Of a DNA stretch of 64,000 nt, positions 19,724-29,774 are shown in pieces. The notes below the pieces were generated by a model. The model did no database searches and was not told where the DNA came from. It saw only the letters and a program-made list of their open reading frames with translations. Each line of letters begins with the position of its first letter. Position 1 is the first letter of the stretch. The DNA lies in NCBI RefSeq assembly GCF_005849285.1, contig NZ_CP040517.1, positions 3,044,501 to 3,108,500 of the forward strand, written 5' to 3'. The DNA comes from Luteithermobacter gelatinilyticus. GTDB lineage: Bacteria; Pseudomonadota; Alphaproteobacteria; Sphingomonadales; Emcibacteraceae. Both the position numbers and the translations under genes were made by a program.

Positions 19724-21193
19724 ATGGCTAATTCATTACAGACGATTGCTGAAAAATTTTTGGCATTGTCGGAGGTGCGTGCTTCGACGATAGAACGTGT
19801 TCAAAAGATTAGGGGCAAGAATGAGAACCAGTTTGACCTTTCCAAGGAAGCTCCTGGTGTTGGGCGCTCTCTTGCCCAGATTGATGCCCGTATCATGGCG
19901 CTTTGCGAGATGGCACCCAATTCCGAAGCGGATAAGGAATCTGACTCTTTTCTGATTCCAGAATCACTTATAAACGGGGTTATCAAGCCCCTCGAACAAC
20001 TCACGGGTCAGTACCAGTCGATTTTAGATGGTTTTTCAAACATTGAGAAAAACGGTGGTCCAGGAAACTTAAACCCCGACGACCTCACGCTCCAAAGTGC
20101 CAACGGACAAGTTAACCTTCAACTCGGACCAATTTTTCAACATATATGGAATCATTCGGAAGCGGTTCTTCTAGCCTACTATCCTTTGCTGAATTTGGTT
20201 GGTGTCAAGGAGCTGCCGGATTTCTCAGCAGCCTTGGACGCTTTTTCCATTGCCATGGAGGAAGTACATAGACAGCGTGCTGAATTGCAGGAACTCAATC
20301 GGGCCGCCCAGGCCGACCGAGAGAAAATTGGGGAACTTCAGGCGCAGAGCGCACCCCTGAGAGATGAGATAGAGCGGCTGAAGACGGAGAGCGATAAGGA
20401 TCGCAAGACACTTTCTGAATACACAAACGAGGGCACACAGTCCATAACAGCCATTCGCGGAACTACGGAACAGGCTGAACAACTGCAAGTGCAAGTCGAT
20501 AGCTACAAAGCGACGTTTGAGAATTTCCAGAAGCAGCTGGATGCGCGGGGAAAAACTTTCGAAACTGGGAAGAAACAACAGGATGAATTAATCGAAAATC
20601 TTCGAGAGATCGAAGATGACACCAAAAGGTTGACAGAGCAGGCAGAAGCCATGCTAACCGGCGCTACGGTTGCCGGACTGGCTGGTTCGTTTGGAGAGCT
20701 TCGTGACAATATTTCTAGCGAATTGAAGACCGCCCGGCGGGTGTTTTATTTTGCAATATTCTTGCTCTTCCTCTCTGTAATTCCGCTTGTTGCCTACGTT
20801 GTACCGGGGTTTGCGAGCCTGTTTGGATTTGACGCGATAGTTGCGCCCAATTTGCCGCGGGAGGCGGGGACACTGGAGTTCTTTGGGCAAATCATTGTGC
20901 GAGCACTCTTGCTGCTACCAGCAGCATGGTTCGCTAAATTTGCAGCAACACGTCATGCCGTCTTATTTAGGCTGAAGGAGAACTATGCATACAAATATTC
21001 GGTTGCTGCCTCAGTGGAAGGGTTTAAGAAGCAGGCTGAACCATTCAAAGATGGTATCGCAGCGGCAACTTTCTTTGAACTGACCTATAACCCAGCAGAT
21101 CGAATGGAATCCAAGAGCCATGAGGAACGCCACCCAAATCCGGTCATGGATTGGATCATGAAGAAGATCGGCGCTACTTACGATGGAAAGTAG
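19724..21193 (+). CDS. Coiled-coil protein with two C-terminal membrane helices
   Basis: This protein has 489 residues from the ATG at 19724 (GGAAA at 19714-19718 gives a proper spacing). An upstream TTG at 19712 is less likely. Residues about 1-180 look globular and helical. About 185-330 form a long charged coiled coil with repeated Gln/Glu/Leu. Two membrane segments follow: FYFAIFLLFLSVIPLVAYVV (about 345-365) and a second around IIVRALLLLPAAWFA. A basic cytoplasmic segment then contains ENYAYKYSVAASVEGFKKQ. It lies 76 bp downstream of hsdR on the same strand. I do not recognise a named family. The architecture (sensor-like coiled coil plus short membrane hairpin) suits a defence membrane effector or scaffold, but this is inference from position and shape only. 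Confidence 0.7.
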   Translation: MANSLQTIAEKFLALSEVRASTIERVQKIRGKNENQFDLSKEAPGVGRSLAQIDARIMALCEMAPNSEADKESDSFLIPESLINGVIKPLEQLTGQYQSILDGFSNIEKNGGPGNLNPDDLTLQSANGQVNLQLGPIFQHIWNHSEAVLLAYYPLLNLVGVKELPDFSAALDAFSIAMEEVHRQRAELQELNRAAQADREKIGELQAQSAPLRDEIERLKTESDKDRKTLSEYTNEGTQSITAIRGTTEQAEQLQVQVDSYKATFENFQKQLDARGKTFETGKKQQDELIENLREIEDDTKRLTEQAEAMLTGATVAGLAGSFGELRDNISSELKTARRVFYFAIFLLFLSVIPLVAYVVPGFASLFGFDAIVAPNLPREAGTLEFFGQIIVRALLLLPAAWFAKFAATRHAVLFRLKENYAYKYSVAASVEGFKKQAEPFKDGIAAATFFELTYNPADRMESKSHEERHPNPVMDWIMKKIGATYDGK

Positions 21194-21640
21194 AAGATAT
21201 CCTTTCCATTAGAGCCACAACTCTGCCACCATCAAATCTCGCAATGATCCTTGCTTGTTTCTGATCTTTGTGTGTCCGGCAAAGCCGCAACTGGCTGTCG
21301 TGAACCAAGCCCCGGCTATGCCGGGTCTTGGCCTTCCGGCGTCCATCCCTCGCGGTTAGGGCGGCTGCGCCGCCTCTGTTGAGCGGCCCTCGGGCCACTT
21401 CTTCTTTGTCTTGTCTTTGGGGCCTGCGGCCTCGTTTGTCTTGTCTTTGGGGCCTGCGGCCTCGTTTGTTTTGTTTTTGGGGCTTGCAGCCCCGGGGCCG
21501 TCAAGGTCAGGCCCTTCGTTTCTCTTCGGGCGGAAACCGCAGGGCCGTGTAGTCCCCCGGATCAGGTCCGGGGTCCGGCCCGCACAACCCGGCGGTTTCC
21601 AGCCTGTGACGGCCCAACCCCCGCTCATTGCCGCGTGGCT
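21194..21640. other. Noncoding GC-rich low-complexity stretch
   Basis: No credible gene lies between the membrane protein and the IS630 element. The sequence is a chain of short GC palindromes (for example ggcggctgcgccgcc near 21360 and gcccggaag-type words) and includes the 30-bp tandem repeat at 21405-21494. Open frames on both strands here are repetitive and not gene-like. Confidence 0.6.
21405..21494. repeat. Three tandem 30-bp repeats
   Basis: The unit begins tttgtcttgtctttggggcc and ends tgcggcctcg. Units 1 (21405-21434) and 2 (21435-21464) are identical, and unit 3 (21465-21494) is diverged. Each unit contains a ggcctgcggcc palindrome. There are no spacers, so it is not a CRISPR. Confidence 0.85.
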
Positions 21641-22697
21641 AGAGTGAATTGTGAAAAGGTTGGGTCGGAAAGGGGTTCCCTTTTTGCTTTATTTGTGATT
21701 CAAGATAGGGGCTGGATAAGGAGGCCAGTCTCTATGCCGAAAGCGCTTGATCAGGATTTGCGTGACCGCGTTATTGATGCGGTTCTTGTTGAGGGGATGA
21801 GCCGCCGTGGAGCAGCAGCGCGCTACGGCGTCAGTGCCTCCACCGCTGTGAAGTGGTTGCAGGCCGTGACACAGGACAAACGCCGCCATCCTGTTGGTAC
21901 AGGTGGGCATCGCCCTTCAGCCCTGCCTGCTGTACAGGACTGGCTTGTGACCCGGATCGAAGAACAACCAGACCTCACCCTTGAAGCTCTGTGTGGCCTT
22001 TTACAGGATGAGCATGGTGTTCGTGCGGACCCGGGCATGCTTTCCCGCTTTTTCCGCACGATCGGTATCAGCTTCAAAAAAAACCGTATTCGCCAGCGAG
22101 CAGGACAGGCCTGATATTGCCTTCAGGCGTCAACAGTGGAAGAAATACCAGAAGCGGATCACATCTGAACGACTTGTCTTTGTCGATGAGACCTGGGCCA
22201 AGACCAATATGACCCCCACCCATGGCTGGAGCCCAAGGGGCCGGCCTTTGAAGGCTCAGGCACCGGGGGGGCACTGGTTGACCATGACCTTCATTGCAGC
22301 ACTGCGTCATGACGGCATCACGGCGCCATGTGTCTTCGACGGCCCCATCAACGCGGAACGCTTCCTCGCATGGGTGAAACAGTTCCTCGTGCCAACCCTG
22401 AAGCCTGGCGATGTCGTGATCCTCGACAATCTCTCGTCCCATAAAGGCAAGGCTGTCAGGGAGGCGATCCGGAACGCTGGCGCAAGGGTGTTCTTCCTGC
22501 CGCCCTATAGCCCGGACCTCAACCCCATCGAACAGGTCTTTGCCAAACTCAAACGACTGCTAAGGAAGGCAAAGGAAAAAACCAAGGAAGCAACATGGAA
22601 ACGCATTGGGACACTCCTCGATGAATTTTCACCACAGGAATGCGCCAACTATCTCAGAAATGCAGGTTATGCCTAAACCTATTAACAAAAGACTCTA
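21640..22697 (+). mobile_element. IS630-family element
   Basis: Terminal repeats start tagagtgaattgtgaaaagg on the left, and the right end reads tagagtcttttgttaatagg in inverse orientation. TA occurs at both junctions (21640-21641, 22696-22697), the standard TA target duplication of IS630/Tc1-mariner elements. The length is about 1.05 kb. The left end is nearly the same as the ends of the MITE at 57164. Confidence 0.85.
21734..22676 (+). CDS. IS630-family transposase with frameshift
   Basis: The first frame (21734-22114) encodes the paired-type HTH region (SRRGAAARYGVSASTAVKWL). The second frame (through 22676) encodes the DDE catalytic domain, with VFVDETWAKT (first Asp), VVILDNLSSHK (second Asp) and PDLNPIEQVFAKLK (Glu). 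The frames meet in an A8 run at about 22076-22083, the usual place for programmed frameshifting in this family. The junction sits in GISFKK, which continues in the second frame. The transposase could also act on the MITE at 57164. Confidence 0.82.
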
Positions 22698-22808
22698 GAG
22701 GCTGTTCCCCTACCGACGCGGAGCATCGAAACCTCCTCAGTTATTTGACAGGTTTTGAATAAAGATCATATTTCGCCGGATTGGAAAGCTCTTTTGTGAG
22801 TTTACGGC
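22698..22808. other. Short spacer between IS630 and the Hhe-type gene
   Basis: No gene and no clear hairpin seen. Confidence 0.4.
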
Positions 22809-25800
22809 CTAGCAGTCTACTTCCGCCAGAATATCAAAAACTCTCTGACTATATTTTCTGAACTGGTTCAAGTCTATCGCATCTCCTCGCAGATGAGGGG
22901 GAACAAACTGCAGAAACTCGTCGCCATTTGTAGGCAAAGTCTCCAAAAGACATTCTATCATCTCATTGCGAAGCAACCCCTTAGACCGATCAGAATCAGG
23001 GCATTCAACATAGATAACATTCTCACGCAGATCTATAAGTTTGTCTTTGGCTTCCTCTATTGAAATTCTTCCATTTTTAAGAGAGGAGGATAGATTAGCT
23101 CTTTCTTTGGTGTCCTGATCGGGTTTTTGTTTGTTTGCATTTTCAGGTTCAAAGTTCTCTGATTTATTTATTGTCTCTTTAGGTTTCTGAGCCTTAAGAG
23201 CTTTTTGTTCCTGTTTTTCCCGACGTAGACGATCACGCTCCCTTAGCGTTTCAATACGCTCACATATTTTTTCAACCTGACGCTCACTATCCTCAAACCA
23301 ATCAGTTGACCAGATGCGCTCAATTTTCCACCCCATCCTCTCTAGAACCAATTGTCTCAGGCGATCGCGATCACGAACTGACTTTGCTGAATGATAAGTT
23401 GCTCCATCACATTCAATTCCAAGAATAAATCCGTCATCCTGGTCCGGGTGTTTTACAGCCAAGTCGAGGAAATACCCCGCTACCCCTAATTGGGCGACAC
23501 ACTCATAGCCTCGTGAAGACAAAGCCTCCGCAATAGCAATCTCGAAATCACTATCTGGCGCTTCCCCTGTATGAGTACTTGTTTCCAACTGCCCTGTCTC
23601 GGCATAGGCAAGAAAGTTTTTCAAAGCGACCAGACCTTTCTTGGCATTAATGGCCAGCTTAATATCATCGGATCGCATAGAACTGATGGAAATGATCCGC
23701 TTCTTTGCCCTGGTAAAAAGGACATTCAGTCGTCGCCAACCTGTTTCACCTGTAATTGGACCAAAGCGATTCATAACCTTGCCACTGTCGGGATCTGGGC
23801 CATAAGTGAAAGAAATCATCATCACATCTCGCTCATCGCCCTGAACGTTTTCAAGATTCTTGATAAAAAACCTTTCTGAACCTTGCGCACGACGTTCAAG
23901 ATACACTTCTGCAAGTGGGCTTTTTTGTAGAAGACGATAAAATTCGTCCTCTATAAGCTGTTGCTGGGCAGAGTTCAAAGCCACAATACCAAGGCTATTC
24001 GCCGTCCCTGACTCCATAAATTCAATTGCTCTTTTGGCTACATAACGGGCCTCAACAGGGTTTTTCCCCTTTCTACATGTCGCCTTAGGAACATACTCAA
24101 AACTTATACCTTTATCCTCCGACCTGGTTGTAGGAGATGGAAATACAACCAAATCATTATTATAAAAGTACTTGTTAGAAAAGGAGATCAGATCTTCAGA
24201 TTGGCTTCTGTAATGCCAGCGCAACCTTCTTGCCGGCTGGAAAATGGGGATTGCCGCATCCAAAATGCTTTCTGCTTCCTCAACTTCTGAAGTATCGTCC
24301 TCATCCTCTTCCGCCTCCACTGTGCGATTAAAGAAATTCGTTGGAGGAAGCTGTTTGGGGTCACCCACAATGATTACCTGCTTAGCCCTTGCAATACATC
24401 CTATTGCATCCTCGGGTTTCATCTGGGACGCTTCATCCATAATTAGCAGATCGAATTCCAATTCCCCTGCCGGAATATATTGCGCCACAGATAATGGCCC
24501 CATCATCCAACAGGGTTTTAAGACCTGCAAAGACCTTCCTGCCCGTTTAATTAATTGCCTAATTGTTACCCGGCTTTTGGGTTTGGTAACGATATGATTG
24601 ATAAGAGATAGTTCTGTTTTGTCCTTTACCCGGGGACCTTGAACCCCGGAGGGTACCTTCAATACATCAAGTCTGCCCGCAATCCCTCGCTTATTCAGGT
24701 CTTGGATTTTACTATCAAGACTTTTAAATGAACTGCGCAATTCGTCTAGAAAATCTCCATTTAATCCTGACAAAAATTGATCATTGACTGCTAGCCTATC
24801 GGCATGGGGGTAATAAGTCAGAAACGCCAGTCCGTTTTCCGCGTCTTCCTTCGCCAAGTCTCCTTGCTCCACAAGCTTTACTAGTCTTGATAGCCCCAGA
24901 TTGTCTACCCGTTCCCTATTCCGCTTGTAAGTAATCCAATCGCTAAGGAGAGTTGGTAATGCCATGGCATTCTTTAAGCATTCACGGAAGTGCTCATAGT
25001 CCCTAACTCCATTAGAATCTTTAAACCAGTGGACTTGATCAAGATAGTAATCTTGAGCGATCTTTTCGGAATCCTCTATAAAATTCTTGAGCTTGGGGAC
25101 CGCAGAATTTGACCACTTAATGAGTTGTACAATGATTTCCGGTGTTGATGATTTAAAAATCGCTTCTCTGATGGAATCCAAGATCAATATTTCATTCAAT
25201 TTTCTGGCAAAATTAATAGCTATATTCACTTTATTTGCATCCGTCGAAACGCCAGAAAAAACTTCCCCTAGAATATCCTTTGCGAATTCATTTTTGTTGA
25301 TTTCATTTTCGAGATTTCTTGCTTCAATACCCGCTTCCATCGCAAATCGATATTGCTCAGAGGTAATCGAAGTGGATTTTAATTTGACCGGCAATCCTAC
25401 TATAAGCGATCTGAGTTTTGCGGCTGAGTTTTTAATATCTTCAACAAGTGTCGTCAGTTCTTCCTTAGGATCTAGCTCTCTATTCAAGTGCTCTAAGCAC
25501 CAATTCAGGGCACTAAGAACCTCCTCACCTTTTCCTGCAAGGCCATATTGCTGCAAGCGAGAAAGTGATTTAAGGGTGGACACCTCCATTTCCAATATTT
25601 TATCCGCGGACCTTGCCGCCAAAGAAAAACCGAAACCCAATTTCGCTCTGACAGCTTTATACCATTCTCTTAGAGCTTTCAAACCAACAATGTCTGTATC
25701 AAGACCCTTAAATAAGTCCTGCCAGACTTCCCTGTATTCCTCGTTGGCTTCAAGGGCCTGTTTTTTCTCCTTAAAATCTGCAATCTCCAGAAGGAGCTCA

Positions 25801-28370
25801 GATATTGAGCCCCCCTTTGGATATTCCCCTTTCAAAGTCGATTTAAACAAACCTCTAGCTTTCCACCATTTTGGGGCAAAAAACCGGGTAACAGAACTGT
25901 TCTCCAATATAGAAGCAGCTTCCAAGATTTGTGATTGAGGCAGATCTTCATAACCAGAAAATGATAAGTCGAGTTTGAACTTCTGGTTTTTCAAAAGATC
26001 AATCTCATCTGACATGCTTTCCAAGAGTTGATCGACATCTTCATCAAAGACGTTACTCCGATAATTGAGTTTATCTTGGGGGGCTGTGGAACTTAACTCA
26101 ATAATAACCTTAAGCAGCTCAAGTGTTTCGACAGTTAAAGCATCAGGCAGTCCAAATAACTCCAGACAATTTTTCCATTCCTGTTCTGTCTTAGACAAAA
26201 TTCCATAAATGGAGGATATTTTATCCAAAATTTCATCGCTGTGACTTAACAGGCTTTTAGGGCTTAAAATCTGACTCGCAATATTAAACGCTTCTTCAAG
26301 ATATTGCTGGTCATCATTTATCAGATAGGTTTCTCCTTCAAAGTGTTCATGAAACCTAGATAAGCACTCTTCATATTTCTGGACTTGAAGTAAAAAGCCC
26401 TCTAGTTGGTTTATGTTTTCTTCATCATATAATTTATTTACAACAGACCATTCCGGCATTTTGGGTAACAATGCCAATTGAGACTCAAGATCCACAAGAG
26501 ATTCATAGATATCTGACCTATTGCCAACTTCCTGGCCAATCAAATATGAAAGTTTGACAACCTCATCCCGGCATTCGTCAAAAATGCTATGTAGGGCCTG
26601 AAAGGCATCCAAAATTGAAGATCTATCACGAACCCTAAGATCTGGTTTGTTGAGCCCAAACCAGGGAGATTTGTTGACAGAACCGGATTCGCGCTCAATA
26701 GTCTTAATAGACCTTAATAATATCCTGAGCGCCTCAAGTCTCTGAAAATAACGCTCCGCCGAAAACTTCTCATCCCATTTTTTTGCAATGCCTTCGAGGG
26801 CTGGGCATTTCTCTAAAACACTTCTTTTATATCTTGTCGCTTTATGGAAAAGAGAAAATGGCGAAAGTTCAATTCCCCCGATTTCCGTATGTAAATATTC
26901 CGTATATCTCTTTAATTCATCGCGTTTGGCATGCAGCTTTTTAAGTTCACCATCAAGTTCCGACGGGACCTTAAACTGGCCTCGTTTCTTTAGCCGGTTT
27001 TCTAGGTCAGTTACCAATGCCCCCTTTTGAGTTTTGTGTGAATGAAGCTCAAGAGTAAAGTCTCCTAAACCGGCCTCATTTAATCTACGCCTTACAACTT
27101 CCAACGCTGCTAATTTTTCTGCAACAAATAAAACTTTCTTCCCACCTGCAAGTGCAGAGCCAATCATGTTTGTAATAGTTTGAGACTTTCCGGTTCCCGG
27201 TGGCCCCTCCACGACTAAGTTACGCCCTTGCAAAGCATCAATGATCACGCTGTGTTGGGAGCTATCCGCATCTGTTATCAAAGGAATGTTAGCGGCGTTA
27301 CCTTCCAGGTTATCCACATCGTATTCCTGAGCAAACTCTAACCCGACGTCTTCCCCTCCAAGGAAAAACCTTTTAACCAAAGGATGATCTATGATATTAT
27401 TTTTTACAGGCCATCGCTCTGGATCGATATCAAGGTAAAGCAACTGTTTACCAAACTGTAAAATGCTTAGAATGATATGTCGTCTTATTTTCCAGTTGGG
27501 CTTATTTCGGATGATCCTCTGCACCTTAGCCCAATATTTTTCAGGCATTTCATTTTCGATTTTTAGGTCAGGAAGATCGATGGCAAACTCTTTTAATTTT
27601 TCCTGGAGACTAAGGTTAACCTGCAAATCTTCCCCCGAATAGGATAGGGCATACCTAAACATCCCATCCCTACTCTTTTTTTGCCTTTCTAACTGGACGG
27701 GAAGCAAAAGTAATGGAGCAAGGAAGCTTTTTTCCGAATTATCGTCGTCTGTCCATTCTAAAAACCCAAAGGAAAGGAACAACATATTGCTCCCAGTTTC
27801 TTCAACAGCGGTTCGACTTAAGGAAGACAACCTTGCTGCAACAGCTTGAAGATCCTTTGGGTACAGCAAGGTTTGTATTTTATTATCTTGATGCTTTCTG
27901 GAGTTGGTTTCGTCTGTTTTTTGGGGAAGCTCATAGTCAACACGAATCCCTTTCCAACGCGCGTAGGCCTCGACCGGAGGTATAGGAATTTCTCTTTCGT
28001 TCCTGAGTTTTTCTAATTGGTCCGGCGTATCTAGAAGGTGCTTATGTTCTTTCCAAAATGATAGTTTCTCCTTCGCCTTAACCGGCAGAGGAACAGGCTC
28101 AAGAATGGATACGCCACCATTTATAAAATTTTCAAACAACTGGTCTGGCAATTCATCAATAACTCTCAAGGTCGAGCGAGCATAATATCGGAAATTCAAA
28201 AGGCGGTTGGATTTTGATAAATCTAGTAGCCTTTTGCGAAGTCGCTCCAACCCAGAAGCAACATCTCCCGTCAAATAGTCTGGTTTCTCCACAGATCCAG
28301 CATCGGCAATTGGTTTACCTTGAGAGAAATTCTCCGCAAGATTTACATTGTCTACAGCATTTTCACTCAT
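22809..28370 (-). CDS. Hhe-type defence protein: DUF4011-SF1 helicase-Vsr-like nuclease
   Basis: This protein has 1853 residues from the ATG at 28370 (AGTAGG upstream). An in-frame extension to 28505 is possible but has no ribosome site. Residues about 40-330 match the DUF4011 pattern (LRKRLLDLSKSNRLLNFR at its start). An SF1 helicase split by a very long insertion follows: Walker A EGPPGTGKSQT at about 388, DEAS at about 1310 (LIMDEASQMKPEDA), GDPKQLPPT, and the C-terminal motif LNVLFTRAKKR. Near residue 1650 is a PD-(D/E)xK/Vsr-type nuclease (ILGIECDGATYHSAKSVRDRD) and a helical C-terminal end. This order is that of the single-gene antiphage system Hhe described among defence islands. The gene is clearly lower in G+C than the neighbouring R-M operon, pointing to separate acquisition. 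It stands alone on its strand. Confidence 0.88.
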   Translation of the reverse strand: MSENAVDNVNLAENFSQGKPIADAGSVEKPDYLTGDVASGLERLRKRLLDLSKSNRLLNFRYYARSTLRVIDELPDQLFENFINGGVSILEPVPLPVKAKEKLSFWKEHKHLLDTPDQLEKLRNEREIPIPPVEAYARWKGIRVDYELPQKTDETNSRKHQDNKIQTLLYPKDLQAVAARLSSLSRTAVEETGSNMLFLSFGFLEWTDDDNSEKSFLAPLLLLPVQLERQKKSRDGMFRYALSYSGEDLQVNLSLQEKLKEFAIDLPDLKIENEMPEKYWAKVQRIIRNKPNWKIRRHIILSILQFGKQLLYLDIDPERWPVKNNIIDHPLVKRFFLGGEDVGLEFAQEYDVDNLEGNAANIPLITDADSSQHSVIIDALQGRNLVVEGPPGTGKSQTITNMIGSALAGGKKVLFVAEKLAALEVVRRRLNEAGLGDFTLELHSHKTQKGALVTDLENRLKKRGQFKVPSELDGELKKLHAKRDELKRYTEYLHTEIGGIELSPFSLFHKATRYKRSVLEKCPALEGIAKKWDEKFSAERYFQRLEALRILLRSIKTIERESGSVNKSPWFGLNKPDLRVRDRSSILDAFQALHSIFDECRDEVVKLSYLIGQEVGNRSDIYESLVDLESQLALLPKMPEWSVVNKLYDEENINQLEGFLLQVQKYEECLSRFHEHFEGETYLINDDQQYLEEAFNIASQILSPKSLLSHSDEILDKISSIYGILSKTEQEWKNCLELFGLPDALTVETLELLKVIIELSSTAPQDKLNYRSNVFDEDVDQLLESMSDEIDLLKNQKFKLDLSFSGYEDLPQSQILEAASILENSSVTRFFAPKWWKARGLFKSTLKGEYPKGGSISELLLEIADFKEKKQALEANEEYREVWQDLFKGLDTDIVGLKALREWYKAVRAKLGFGFSLAARSADKILEMEVSTLKSLSRLQQYGLAGKGEEVLSALNWCLEHLNRELDPKEELTTLVEDIKNSAAKLRSLIVGLPVKLKSTSITSEQYRFAMEAGIEARNLENEINKNEFAKDILGEVFSGVSTDANKVNIAINFARKLNEILILDSIREAIFKSSTPEIIVQLIKWSNSAVPKLKNFIEDSEKIAQDYYLDQVHWFKDSNGVRDYEHFRECLKNAMALPTLLSDWITYKRNRERVDNLGLSRLVKLVEQGDLAKEDAENGLAFLTYYPHADRLAVNDQFLSGLNGDFLDELRSSFKSLDSKIQDLNKRGIAGRLDVLKVPSGVQGPRVKDKTELSLINHIVTKPKSRVTIRQLIKRAGRSLQVLKPCWMMGPLSVAQYIPAGELEFDLLIMDEASQMKPEDAIGCIARAKQVIIVGDPKQLPPTNFFNRTVEAEEDEDDTSEVEEAESILDAAIPIFQPARRLRWHYRSQSEDLISFSNKYFYNNDLVVFPSPTTRSEDKGISFEYVPKATCRKGKNPVEARYVAKRAIEFMESGTANSLGIVALNSAQQQLIEDEFYRLLQKSPLAEVYLERRAQGSERFFIKNLENVQGDERDVMMISFTYGPDPDSGKVMNRFGPITGETGWRRLNVLFTRAKKRIISISSMRSDDIKLAINAKKGLVALKNFLAYAETGQLETSTHTGEAPDSDFEIAIAEALSSRGYECVAQLGVAGYFLDLAVKHPDQDDGFILGIECDGATYHSAKSVRDRDRLRQLVLERMGWKIERIWSTDWFEDSERQVEKICERIETLRERDRLRREKQEQKALKAQKPKETINKSENFEPENANKQKPDQDTKERANLSSSLKNGRISIEEAKDKLIDLRENVIYVECPDSDRSKGLLRNEMIECLLETLPTNGDEFLQFVPPHLRGDAIDLNQFRKYSQRVFDILAEVDC

Positions 28371-28754
28371 AGCAAACAACCTACTTGTTTTGATTTCATC
28401 GCTTCCACAGACTGAAGTCCCCCTAAGATGAACTACATATTTCGGTGTGGAGTTTTTCCAAACAGAAAGGAATTTATCCAGCGTTCTTGGTAAAGCAGCC
28501 TGCATGCCCCATACTGTTCATGATCTGCTTCTATTTCGCTTATTCGGCCTTGACCTACCAAGCTGTCTGGAAGAGAAAAAAGCTAGAATCGTTTTCTTGC
28601 CCCCACGATCAAGCATTACACAAATTATGGAAACGTTCCAATTTTCAAGTTGTTCTCTTAAACCACCACTCCCCCTCTCTAATATAGTCATTATAAAAAA
28701 AACGATAAAACAATCAAAGCATTAAATGGCTAATCTCGGATACCACAACTCTAC
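28371..28754. other. Upstream region of the Hhe-type gene
   Basis: This 384-bp AT-rich region has no convincing gene. Overlapping plus-strand frames at 28445-28725 have poor codon composition. It must contain the promoter of the minus-strand Hhe gene, but I cannot point to clear -35/-10 boxes. Confidence 0.4.
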
Positions 28755-29603
28755 CTAGGCTCAGGACCTATTAATTTTTTTTAGGCTTCCCAAACAGGTG
28801 AAACTCTGATTCAAAGAGGTGGAAGGAGTATCCACCATATCAGATTTGTATTATTTGAGTGAAGAGCAGCTTGCCCGCATTCAGCCTTTTTTCCGCTATC
28901 GCACGGCGTGCCCCGTGTTGATGACCGCCGGGTGATCAGCGGGATCATCCATGTGCTGAAGCGGGGGCTTCAGTGGCGTGATGCGCCGAGAGAGTATGGC
29001 CCTCACAAGACTTTGTATAATCGCTTCAAGCGCTGGAGCGAGAGGGGAGTGTTCGACAGGATATTCACAGAGTTGGCGTCTCGGGATGTCCCGGACCAGC
29101 TCCAGATAGACGCCACACACCTGAAAGCGCACCGGACGGCCGTCAGTCTGGCAAAAAAGGGGATGTTCCCCGCCACATTGACCGCACAAAAGGCGGGTTG
29201 AACAGCAAGCTGCATGCTGTATGCGACGGCGAGGGCCGGCCTCGCCTCCTGTGTCTCACTCCTGGCCATGCCAGTGACGTCAAGGGGGCTGCCATCCTCG
29301 CCCCCAACTTACCCGCCGCCGAGCATCTGCTGGCCGACAGGGGCTATGACGCCGACTGGTTCAGGGGCCATCTGAAAGAGCGCGGCATCAAGGCTTGTAT
29401 TCCGCCAAAGAAAAACCGCAAGCAGCCTATCGAGTTTGACAAAACCCTCTACCGCCAACGCCACAAGGTCGAGAATATGTTCGGCAAACTCAAGGACTGG
29501 CGCCGCAGCGCGACACGGTACGACCGATGTGCCCATACATTCATGGCCGCCATCAAAATCGCCGCCATCGTTATATGGTGGATTTAATGAGTCCTGAACC
29601 TAG
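28755..29603 (+). mobile_element. IS5-family element, copy 1
   Basis: The ends are ctaggctcaggacctattaa on the left and ctaggttcaggactcattaa (inverted) on the right. CTAG is present at 28755-28758 and 29600-29603. The length is about 849 bp. It belongs to a different IS5 subgroup from the element at 2341. Confidence 0.85.
28837..29587 (+). pseudogene. IS5 transposase with lost start codon and 5' frameshift
   Basis: The expected start (SDLYYLSEEQLARI...) is preceded by a good AGGAG, but the codon is ATA at 28837. A T-run at 28882-28888 is one base short, so the N-terminus is out of frame with the rest. From 28908 the frame is good: VDDRRVISGIIHVLKRGLQW, then the first catalytic Asp in LQIDATHLKAHRT. 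A -1 slippery AAAAAAG near 29151-29157 leads into the second frame (to 29587), with LADRGYDADWF and RHKVENMFGKLKDWRR. The slip is normal for the family. The start and T-run lesions are what suggest inactivity. Confidence 0.7.
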
Positions 29604-29774
29604 GTCGTAAACTCATAAATATGATCCAGTTTAGGCTTGCATCCGTGCCATAAACCTGGTTTATTTGGTCTCGCAGTTGAGGTACATATCGGCGTATAAG
29701 GCCGGTAATGGTAATTGGTTATGTACAAAATCATGCCCCGAAGATGAGTTTGAGGCAGAGGGTATTACAGTGGA
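29604..29774. promoter_or_regulatory. Probable promoter region of the metal-efflux operon
   Basis: No gene. This region lies directly upstream of the small exported protein and czcC and is intact behind the IS5 element. No regulator gene is adjacent, so the controlling protein, if any, is elsewhere. No defined operator is recognised. Confidence 0.35.

Noticed and set aside
21405-21494. Possible CRISPR array
   Set aside because: Units are directly adjacent with no spacers, and no cas gene is in the window.
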